A stretch of 64,000 nucleotides of DNA, from contig NW_026570277.1 of NCBI RefSeq assembly GCF_019649055.1, positions 558,001 to 622,000 on the forward strand. The letters are read 5' to 3'. The position numbers were made by a program, and so were the translations under genes. Of the stretch, positions 1 through 8,065 are shown in pieces (position 1 is the stretch's first letter; each line of letters begins with the position of its first letter). Source of the DNA: Paramacrobiotus metropolitanus (taxonomy: Eukaryota; Tardigrada; Eutardigrada; Parachela; Macrobiotidae). The notes beneath the pieces are model-generated. The model had not been told where the DNA came from. It worked only from the letters and a program-made list of their open reading frames with translations, and did no database searches.

Positions 1-2148
1 GAAAGCAACTTTGAGAAGGTTTTATCGTTTTTACGTATATCTCGGAAACATCGGATGTCCCGCATCCAGCTGGATGCGATGCTGAAGTTTTTTGGTCAGA
101 TATCCGGACAGGAATTTCCCGACAATCTTTATAAGTTAGACAAGATCTTGCAACCACACCTGCTACCAGCCGAAAAGCATTTTTATTGTCCTGCTCATGG
201 AAATTATATTGGAGAAGATTCTTCTTTGATCGAGCCATTGTCCTGTACAAGCGCTGATTGCGAGTCGACTCGCAAAACGAAAAAAGAGCTGGAGGATATC
301 GGTGGCGTTTTCTACGTGTTCCCCATGTTGGAAAGCATAACAAGATATCTGAGCCTTCAGAAAAATAGAAGTGAAGTTTTCTCAAGGAAGCCGCAGGACA
401 CGCGCATGTTGGACGTTCAAGATGGAAAGCGATACAAAGAGCTACTTGTTGGGGCCGCCGATTTAACAATTACGTTTCATATGGATTCTGGAAACGTCTT
501 CGGGATTGGCGGCAGTGAAAACGGCTGCGTGACAATTTTCGACTATCTGATTAATGAACTTCCGCCAAGAAAGCGGTACCGTCGGCCATTTTTGTATGCC
601 ATTGCAGTGGGAAAGATCCAGCCGAGTTCGCAGATTTTGCTTCAATTATTTACGACTGAGTGCAAGCGCCTTTGTGTGTCGACACACAATACTTTTAGAA
701 TTATCCCTGCATTGTTTATTGCTGATGCCGTTGCAAGGATGGATGCTATGCTCCACGTATCATTCTTAGCGGAGTACGGCTGCACTTACTGCCTGCATCC
801 TGGTGAAATTGTAGCTGGGGTCCGTGTGTATCCTTGCGGTGTGGGTGGAGCATTTATACTGAAGACTAAATCAGTGTATTTGGAATCTTCGAAGGATGCA
901 GTACGTGACGGACACCCTGTTACGGGCTGCAACGGACCTTCCCAAATACTGCGGTTAACGTCGATCGATCCCTCTATGTCATGTCCACCCGATGTACTTC
1001 ACGCAATATGCCTGGGACAAATGAAGAAAATTCTACAGTACTGGACGAAAGATAGCATGAAGTCTTTGGCAGCATATGCTGCAATGTCAGACGAAAGGAA
1101 AAAAGTGTTAAACAATGCTCGCCTTGTGGAGGTCGACCTCCAAATTTCAAGAATTAAGTTTCCATCTGAATTTTCCCGCTCCATTCCACCTCTTTCAGCA
1201 AGCGGATACTACCACGGTACTGAATATCTCAATCTGCTGCTGTACGGCGCATTTTACGTCTTCGATGGCCAAGTGCCTCATGTCCTATACGAAAATTTAA
1301 TGGATCTTGTAATGGCTGTGCACCTTTTGTTAACGGATCACCAACTGTATCACGGAAATTTGCAAGAACATTCCGAATTGGTGCGGAAACTTGTGGAGAA
1401 GTTTTCTGGGCAATTCGAAAAACTGTATGGAAAACGCAAAATGCTGTACAATACGCACCAGTTAAATCATTTTGCACAAGCGCTGTGTAACTGGGGTCCA
1501 GCCTACCAATGGTCAACTTTCTATGCCGAGGATTTCTTAGGCCAGCTGAACCGTTCGGTCCATGGAAGCACGGATGTTTGCTCACAAATTATTCGAAACT
1601 ATCAGCACATCGAGTTGTTGCGACGATATGAAGATAACATTTCCAAAGCGGTGTTGAGCCATCATGGAGCAAAATATCACTTTGCGGGTCGACCCGCAGA
1701 AAAACCCCCGCTTTTATCAAAGGAAGAAGCGGCGATTTTGAACTTTCTTGCTGCAGATGAAGTGCCAGCAACTCTTCAGTTTTATAGCGCAGTTGTCAGA
1801 GATGACAATGTGATTTTTGAGTGCCGAGGATATGGAAAAAAAATCCGTAGGATCAACAGTTGGATTCAAACTGTTGCCCATGAAGTGGCACAGCTCCTTG
1901 TGTTTTTTTACGACGCGGATGCCCATATTTTCGGAGCGGTTGTTGACATCATCCCGAGTGTTGCATTCAAAAAGTTTAAATTGCCTAGCGGAGAAAGCCC
2001 AGAATTTTTTAGGAAATGTTCGCGACGCCGAGAATGTGTGGCAATTAATGTCAGTTCGATATTTCGCCATGCTGTTGTCATTATTGATCCAGTGATAGGA
2101 TTGCCTACGTTTGCTGTGTTTATTCCTAATAATCAGTACATTCTGTAA
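1..2148 (+). CDS. CACTA/EnSpm-type (TNP2-like) transposase, 5' end outside window
   Basis: Likely a DNA transposase of the CACTA/EnSpm (TNP2-like) group, which cuts and re-joins transposon ends in the nucleus. The frame is open from base 1, so the ATG at 55 (697 aa) is probably internal and the true start lies off the left edge. Family-like signatures: a Cys/His cluster near the start (FYCPAHG, then CTSADCE); LPPRKRYRRPFLYAIAVG near residue 165; DVLHAICLGQMKKILQYW near residue 310, matching the family's D-x-x-H-x-x-x-L-G-x-x-K-x-L block; FPSEFSRS; and YNTHQLNHF near residue 475. I cannot assign the catalytic acids with certainty. The CDS carries four of the 18-base hairpins and a fifth lies 5 bases after the stop. 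No frameshift is visible, so it may be functional. Assignment is from remembered family motifs, not a search. Confidence 0.7.
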   Translation, partial: ESNFEKVLSFLRISRKHRMSRIQLDAMLKFFGQISGQEFPDNLYKLDKILQPHLLPAEKHFYCPAHGNYIGEDSSLIEPLSCTSADCESTRKTKKELEDIGGVFYVFPMLESITRYLSLQKNRSEVFSRKPQDTRMLDVQDGKRYKELLVGAADLTITFHMDSGNVFGIGGSENGCVTIFDYLINELPPRKRYRRPFLYAIAVGKIQPSSQILLQLFTTECKRLCVSTHNTFRIIPALFIADAVARMDAMLHVSFLAEYGCTYCLHPGEIVAGVRVYPCGVGGAFILKTKSVYLESSKDAVRDGHPVTGCNGPSQILRLTSIDPSMSCPPDVLHAICLGQMKKILQYWTKDSMKSLAAYAAMSDERKKVLNNARLVEVDLQISRIKFPSEFSRSIPPLSASGYYHGTEYLNLLLYGAFYVFDGQVPHVLYENLMDLVMAVHLLLTDHQLYHGNLQEHSELVRKLVEKFSGQFEKLYGKRKMLYNTHQLNHFAQALCNWGPAYQWSTFYAEDFLGQLNRSVHGSTDVCSQIIRNYQHIELLRRYEDNISKAVLSHHGAKYHFAGRPAEKPPLLSKEEAAILNFLAADEVPATLQFYSAVVRDDNVIFECRGYGKKIRRINSWIQTVAHEVAQLLVFFYDADAHIFGAVVDIIPSVAFKKFKLPSGESPEFFRKCSRRRECVAINVSSIFRHAVVIIDPVIGLPTFAVFIPNNQYIL
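258..275 (+). repeat. Covarying hairpin 1 (NNN = CGA)
   Basis: TTGCGAGTCGACTCGCAA, a perfect 18 bp palindrome inside the transposase CDS. Variable arms CGA/TCG pair; loop TCGA. Confidence 0.85.
672..689 (+). repeat. Covarying hairpin 2 (NNN = TGT)
   Basis: TTGTGTGTCGACACACAA, a perfect 18 bp palindrome in the transposase CDS. Arms TGT/ACA pair; loop TCGA. Same codon phase as hairpin 1. Confidence 0.85.
1126..1143 (+). repeat. Covarying hairpin 3 (NNN = GAG)
   Basis: GTGGAGGTCGACCTCCAA. The inner 16 bp are perfectly palindromic and the outermost pair is G/A. Arms GAG/CTC pair. The codon phase differs from hairpins 1 and 2, so the protein sequence does not explain the conservation. Confidence 0.85.
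1682..1699 (+). repeat. Covarying hairpin 4 (NNN = CGG)
   Basis: TTGCGGGTCGACCCGCAG. Arms CGG/CCG pair and the outermost pair is T-G, a wobble if read as sense RNA. It lies in the third codon phase within the transposase CDS. Confidence 0.85.
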
Positions 2149-2153
2149 CTGTA

Positions 2154-2171
2154 TTGCTTGTCGACAAGCAG
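2154..2171 (+). repeat. Covarying hairpin 5 (NNN = CTT), 3' UTR
   Basis: TTGCTTGTCGACAAGCAG, starting 5 bases after the transposase stop codon. Arms CTT/AAG pair; outermost T-G wobble. Confidence 0.85.
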
Positions 2172-2218
2172 AAATATCGTTTGTTATTCCTCAGTTGGTG
2201 CTGTTCACTCTTCGCAAT

Positions 2219-2224
2219 AATAAA
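2219..2224 (+). terminator. Candidate poly(A) signal of the transposase gene
   Basis: AATAAA about 70 bases after the transposase stop, with a second AATAAA near 2236. AATAAA is common in AT-rich DNA, so this is suggestive only. Confidence 0.4.
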
Positions 2225-2649
2225 TAATGAATGGAATAAATTTTCGCAAATTTTGTTCAGGTATTTGCCATTTCACCGGAGTTCGCCTGTAAATATATAC
2301 AGCTAAAAAGCAGCTTTTACGGTTTGACATCTTTTATTTAAAATTGTAATTAATTGACCAATCTGGTAATGCAAGGCCATTAATACTGTTTGTTTACGAA
2401 CGCCTTGGGGGTGGGACATCTGCATAAAGACCGTCGGTTACTTTGATCCTAAAGGAACCGAAAGGCCGTGCGCGCGGCCCGGCAATTGGACCGTTTCTTA
2501 AACGTATAAAATGCAGTATGATTCGTACATACGAATCCGTTTGTTCTCGTTCTTCACGCTAATGATATCTAACACCTGGAAACTTTCAGACGCAAAATAA
2601 ACCTTTCCTTTTCTTATTATTTTTTTGTAATTTAATCTTCCCGGCTGTT
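2225..2649. other. Intergenic region between transposase and lysine-rich protein genes
   Basis: No gene is visible. It contains a GC-rich patch near 2466-2485 and the candidate TATA box described separately. Confidence 0.4.
2505..2510 (+). promoter_or_regulatory. Candidate TATA box
   Basis: TATAAA in the context ACGTATAAAATGC, 140 bases upstream of the ATG at 2650 and just downstream of a GC-rich patch. Plausible promoter for the lysine-rich protein gene. Confidence 0.35.
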
Positions 2650-3224
2650 ATGGATTGTGCGGATTTCGTTGACAGTGGTTTGCGCGTCGACGCGCAGGAA
2701 ACCACCATATCGTCGGCATTGGCAACAGGTACCTTGACGCTTGCTGTTACGAGTGAAGTGATAAAATTTCGTTTATAGATTTTGTTGTGAAGCATGTTTG
2801 CAGGTTTTCTAATGTTTGACTACAACCTTTAGAGATCCGGCCTACTTCATCTAGCCCGCATGCTGATTCCGATTCAACTAACCAGCAGTCAACCCTTCCG
2901 CCGGAACCAACTGCAGATGCTGTAACCCTTCCGCCGGAACCAACTGCAGATGCTGTTAACCACGGGCAGCGTAAAACTTACGCTTGGCGTTTAAAGCCGG
3001 GCATGAGTATACACAATCCGCGTTCTCGCATTGTTCTTCCCGCCAGAGGGGTCGTTTATTCGGACGAAGAAGATGAGTCCGAGGTTGCAAAAAAAAAGGC
3101 GAAAGGCAACGATTTGCGTGTCGACACGCAGCAGACGGACAGCTCCAAAATTCCGGAAAAGAATGAAAAGGAAATTCGTAAATCTGCGCTCCCCAAAAAG
3201 CCGAAGAAGAAGGGATTCATGTGA
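2650..3224 (+). CDS. Small lysine-rich protein, two exons (hairpin-tagged)
   Basis: Exon 1 is 2650-2728 (ATG at 2650, donor CAG/GTACCT); exon 2 is 2833-3224 (acceptor CCTTTAG). The phase-1 junction joins in frame to give 156 aa. The protein has an acidic stretch (SDEEDESEV), several lysine clusters (AKKKAK, then KKPKKKGF at the C-terminus) that look like nuclear localisation signals, and an 11-residue tandem repeat TLPPEPTADAV. I do not recognise the family. Its place beside the transposase and its basic character would fit an accessory DNA-binding protein like plant TnpA, but that is inference from position. Each exon carries one hairpin, read in the same phase as L-R-V-D-A/T-Q. Confidence 0.6.
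2680..2697 (+). repeat. Covarying hairpin 6 (NNN = CGC)
   Basis: TTGCGCGTCGACGCGCAG in exon 1 of the lysine-rich gene. Arms CGC/GCG pair; outermost T-G wobble. Confidence 0.85.
2891..2956 (+). repeat. In-frame 33 bp tandem duplication
   Basis: Two identical adjacent 33 bp units (2891-2923 and 2924-2956) encode the duplicated TLPPEPTADAV segment of the lysine-rich protein. Confidence 0.9.
3114..3131 (+). repeat. Covarying hairpin 7 (NNN = CGT)
   Basis: TTGCGTGTCGACACGCAG in exon 2 of the lysine-rich gene. Arms CGT/ACG pair; outermost T-G wobble. Confidence 0.85.
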
Positions 3225-3289
3225 ATGGTTGAAATCATCGTTACGTGACTTTTGGGTCCTGTTATTAATACGTGAAATAGTTTCTTAAC

Positions 3290-4830
3290 TTTGCCGAATC
3301 AAAATTCATTAACGTTTGTTTGCCTAGAGGTTACTTGGTTAGGTTACCGGAGCTTTTCTGTTACTTTAGCTTCTTCCTCTCAATGTTATCGAGTTTACAT
3401 AATTACATTAAGTTACGCAGGGTTTCGTTTGTTGACGTTAGTCCTATGATTTCTTGATTCTGGTTACTGATGTTACGAAACTAAGGCCCATTAACAACGC
3501 TTGGTTACCTTTGGTTACCTTAAATACCGGATGAGTTTAAGTAACGGTAGTTACAATACAGCATTAGTGGCTTACAATACCTTCGGTTAATTGAATTACC
3601 GGTTTAGCTTTAGGTCATTTTTCAGCGTTCAGACTTTTTTAGGTTACGTTGGTGTAAATTAAATTACTTTGGTTACCTTAATTACCGATAAAGTTAGCTA
3701 ACGTTGCAATTGTAAGACTTCTTCAGGTAACACTTTGTTACGTTGAATCCCACTTGATGACCTTTGGTAACTCCTACTAACCGGCTAAGTTTCAGTAACG
3801 TCACAACGTTAAGACTTCTTGAGGTTGCACTGGTTTACCCTTAATCCCATTTGATGACCTTTGGTTACTTTAATGAAGTGACGTTACCACGTTAAGTCAA
3901 CTTTAGGTCATGTTGGTGTAGGTTAAATCGCCTTCGTTTACTTTAGTTACCGGTTGAGTTAAGTAACGTTGCCACCTTAAAAGTCCTCTTGGTTACATCG
4001 GTGTACGTTGTTTTCTGCATGGTAACCTTTCGTTACTTCAATTGCTGGATCAGTTAAGTAACGTTACCACGTTGAATCCCACTTGATGACCTTTACCGAT
4101 GTTGGTTACTTTACAAAGGGGTTGACTTTGAGTAACGTCACAACGTTACGACTTCTTGAGGTTGCACTGGTTTACCTCAAACCCCACTTATTGACCTTTG
4201 TTTTCCTTAAAATTATGATTAAGTTTCAGTAAAGTCACAACGTTACTAAAACTGTTATACTGATTTTGTGAAACTGTTTATACGTGACATATCTTGTGCT
4301 CAGTGTTATTTTGGTTATTTTGTTATATAATGTTACGTTACAGGATCTAAGGTCACACTTACGTACAATTGTTTCCGCTTGGTTTCGTCTGTATACTTAA
4401 GTTACTAGCTTATTTTAGGTAAAAATATTATAACAATACGACTTCTTTAAATTACGTTGGTATGCGCTAAATCCCTCTTTGTCACCTGTCGTTTCCTTCA
4501 TTACTAGTTCAGTTGAAGTTTAGGCTGTTTTGGTTGCACTAGCTTGCATTGAATTCCGTTTAGTGCCCTTTGGTTACCTAAATTACCGGTTGAGTTAAAA
4601 CAGCGTTACAACGTGAAGAATCCTTTAGGTTACATCGGTGCACGTCGAATTCCGCTTGGTGACCTTTGGTTACTTCAGTTGCTGATTGAGTTTAATAACG
4701 TTACCGCGTTAAGAATCCTCTTAATTACATCGGTGCACGTCAAATTCCGCTTGGTGACCTTAGGTTACTTTAATTACCGGTTCAGAAATTACGTTACAGC
4801 ATTAAGACTCTTTTAGGTTACGTTTAACTT
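3290..4830. repeat. GGTTAC-rich degenerate tandem repeat array
   Basis: About 1.5 kb built from shuffled short words such as GGTTACCTT, AATTACCGG, AACGTTACAACGTTAAGAC and TGACCTTTGGTTAC. At the right end the unit is clearer: the word CGCTTGGTGACCTT recurs near 4656 and 4749, a period of roughly 95 bp. No gene is supported. CACTA-type transposons carry subterminal arrays of short transposase-binding repeats, so this could be the subterminal region of the element encoding the transposase; no terminus was located. Confidence 0.75.
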
Positions 4831-4834
4831 TATG

Positions 4835-5490
4835 TGGACCTAACGATGCGCCATAGAACAGCTCCGGCGGTACTGCTTCAAACGAAGCTCTATAGTTCTA
4901 TACCAAATGAAAACGGCAATCAGGTCTTATTGTTTTTTACCATAATTTTATCAGGGTCTATATTATAGCGAATCCGTAATTCTACATCTGTGTTTAGGAA
5001 ATTATCTGAAAAAGCTAAAATTAGCTTTGGCGACAGTTCATAATACCAGTTACCCTTACGGCTATACACACCGGAACGGCTTAGGCGTAAAACACAGGAC
5101 AATAAAAATTCAGTCCAGTCTTCATGCTTAGTCAATTTAAAACTGTTCCACGGTCGAAAATTTAAAAAAACCCCTTTTATTAATTAGTTTATTTCGTTTC
5201 CCGTTTACGCTTTATCCACGCTTCAGTTTCTGCTCGCAAATTGTCAGCAGGTTTGACTTGGTCCATCGTCCGGTAACACTGACGATTAAATGGATCCGAC
5301 TTTACGGATAACAAGTGCCGAGCGATGGTGGTGATGGCGAGCTTGTGATGACAGAATCTTCAATCAGTAATCGCCGTACAAATTTCCGCCTAAAATACCA
5401 GCTTAATTAGCATTTGTCGGGTCTAATTTTAGCGTTATCAAAATAACCAGCCTGACGACAAATCCGCACAGCCGGATCGATCATTATCAC
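4835..5490. other. No recognised feature
   Basis: Short open frames only, with no motif I recognise. It separates the repeat array from the transporter pseudogene. Confidence 0.3.
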
Positions 5491-5529
5491 CATTTATTTT
5501 CCTTGTAATAAGATGAAATATAAACTGAA

Positions 5530-6411
5530 ATCCTTAAACAAACTGTAAATTCCTCTAACCTGATTGCCAAACACTCGAAAAGCCGCCGCCCCCGACACCT
5601 CCTTGGTGCAGAACCAGAAGGGCAGACAGGCGCGCCTGAAGTCCCAGAATGAAGATCTGCGACATGGCCGCAACGGTCTGCCCGACGAAAGTAACCACGT
5701 AGCACTTGGAGACAGCGCTGAAGCACTTAATTGCGCTGCCGATGAAATTCCCTAATGATCCGATTAAAGCCACCACCCGCAAGCCTTTTCTATCCAGCCG
5801 CCACGTCGCCGGAAACACCAGCGGAATATACGTCAGCATGTAAATCATGGACAGCCAGTCCACCGACAGCGGCGAGACGCCGTAGTAGAATACCATCTTA
5901 TCGCTAATAATCCCGTATTCAATACACTGAAAGGCATTGCTCGTGGCATACAGACAGAAAGCATAATCAAACGCCGGGGTGTGGTGCGGTTCAGCGGCGG
6001 TTAAGATTCGTCCACAATCGGAATATCCCCGTCGGTGGTCTCGCGTTCCTCCTTGCCGCAGATCTGTCGGACAATACGGGCGAACAAGTCGGAGAAATTG
6101 AAGGCGAAAGCGTTGGATTCGCGGCGCTGCAGACGCTTATTGGGTACATCGACCGGACTGCCCTCGGCGCGCGGCTCCATCTTTTGGTAACTACGGCTGG
6201 GTCCTGTCGGTGATCCGACGGAGGGTGAGGAATATTCTCGTAATTCAGCATTGTCGTTATTAAGTCCATTAGGCCTGATATTACCCGTCGTGCCAGCGGC
6301 GGTAAATACGCTGTCGTCGGCTGGCCTAGACGTGCTAATCACAATTCTTGGCGATTTCGCTGTTTGCAGCGGGACTTTGGCCTTGGCTTCTTCGTCGCTG
6401 TCAAATGCCAT
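5530..6411 (-). pseudogene. FLVCR-family (MFS) transporter, N-terminal half, frameshifted
   Basis: FLVCR-type proteins are 12-TM major facilitator transporters of haem or choline in animal membranes. On the minus strand a Ser/Pro-rich N-terminus begins at 6411 (MAFDSDEEAKAKVP) and stops at 6001. In another frame follow YATSNAFQ and EYGIISDKMVFYYGVS, then SVDWLSMIYMLTYIPLVFPA and KGLRVVALIGSLGNFIGSAI, matching TM1-TM3 of the family. Near 5625 the frame shifts again; the continuation (TKEVSG, then FRVFGNQ) lies in a third frame, and homology ends by about 5535. At least two frame changes and loss of the C-terminal half argue for a pseudogene. An intron near 6000 could explain the first change but not the second. 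Confidence 0.7.
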
Positions 6412-7600
6412 TCTGTCACATTGACAATCAGGAATGTGGGCCCGGACACCGCAGCTGTGGAAAACGAGGAGATAACCTGCAAATTTTGCAACAATGTACG
6501 CTCCGCTTTGTCCTAGTTAACACGTTGGACAATATGTGCAGAAACACGGGCACTTGTCAACCGTGGGAAAATGCAAACGTTAATAATTCTACTTAGATTT
6601 TGTAGAATATTTTGGCATCGACCCGTATTTACGAAATTCCTCAAGACTGGCAATAATGGGTCTCACAAGACAACACGTCAGCGAGAACACGACGCAAAAA
6701 ATACAAACGAAGAGAACCGCTAACTTGCTTGCATAGGAAGTTCTCTCAAAGACAGTCTGGCAAAAATGATAAATACTACCAGAAAAGAATCAATCGGAAC
6801 TCGGTCTTATTCTTTCAAGTCAAGAAACTAGGAAATATCGACCGATTCAGCAGCTCGTTAGGCACTGCTACAAGTATGAAATTCACTCAGAAAACTGGAC
6901 GCCATTTCACTTACATAATTACATTAACCCACGAACCGAAACTCAACTTATAATTCTTTGCAGACGGAGAAACGTTTATCTAAAAAGAACACAATCAGAA
7001 GTAACAAAAAAGCGAATTTCATCCAGACTAAATTAGAAACAAGACAACCGCATACCAGTTGAATTATGCCTTGATACAGAAACAATAATTATGACATAAA
7101 TTGATGCGTCTGAACAGTAGCGCCTTATAGTGATTTTATAGTTTCTGCCGTTTCAAAGACTTCCGGTGCTTAAAGTAGTCGTAACCGCCCGGTTCGGCAG
7201 CGTAATGCAGTATTGTTTGCCACCCGCCATGGGGCGAGCTTTTAATGTGGCGCACGTGCTGTTGCGTCAGCGGCCATATTGGTTTTCAGTTTTGACTGCA
7301 ACGCCGCAAACGAAGATCTTCAGTGATGTGGAGATAGCTTTTCAGAGCTCTTGATTTCGTTTCATTGTATGGTTCACCTAGATTTCCTTTATGTTTAAAT
7401 TACATATTTCAGAATGAATTTCTAACGGTTATCATTGCGTCTGTCGACTTATGTTTTGTATACGTCAAACTTATAGTGAGTATGCCAAAATGTGTTAGGA
7501 ATGTGATGACACGGTCGAAACCAGTTTCCGGGGCTCGAAGATCTGAATGCAGTGCATGGTTTAATTTAACTTTGTCTTGGGATTATACTAAAAATCAATA
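6412..7600. other. No recognised feature
   Basis: About 1.2 kb with only short open frames and no motifs I recognise. Confidence 0.3.
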
Positions 7601-7605
7601 TGCTT

Positions 7606-7740
7606 ATTTGCAGCTAAACCCTTTTTGAAGAACGTGATGATCGAGTAACGGCATTTGTGGAGCCCTTCGTGATTTTGCTTATTCTTATTGTTGATGCAGT
7701 CGTGACTCGTCGGAGTGTGGCATGTAAGAAAATCACCGTG
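7606..7740 (+). pseudogene. Second partial copy of SERCA exon(s)
   Basis: The sequence from the splice-like TTATTTGCAG through about 7728 repeats the two SERCA-like exons found at 8066 and 8435, but fused: the first bases of the upstream exon (CTAAACCC) run straight into the body of the second (TTTTTGAAGAACG). The exon body, intron and start of the next exon are missing between two CCCTT words, as expected from a microhomology deletion. The frame is broken (GAACGTGATGATCGAGTAA). Confidence 0.65.
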
Positions 7741-8065
7741 TTTTTCGTTGAGAAACTCTGGTATTTTATTCTCTGTCGTACGTTTATTCAGTTGTTAGTT
7801 TTCTTCAAATTTTTATTTATTAAATGAGAGAAAGTTTCACGAGATTGTGGCGTTTTCATCGCTCACCTCGTCAGCTGTATGAATGCGCAGATTGGTCACT
7901 ATTCGCGGATAGCGCACGTCTGTTTGACGTGTAGAAAAAATAATCCGATTTTATTACTGTAATCGTTTTATTGTACGTTTTCGAATTTCCACGGTTTCGA
8001 CAGCTTTCGGGTTTGTTTGCACAGGACATCGTTAGCCGTTGTTTATGGTTTATTTTTATTTGCAG

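Noticed and set aside
3290-4830. Possible CRISPR-like or telomeric array
   Set aside because: Units are shuffled and degenerate, without constant repeats plus unique spacers, and GGTTAC words are not a regular telomere repeat.
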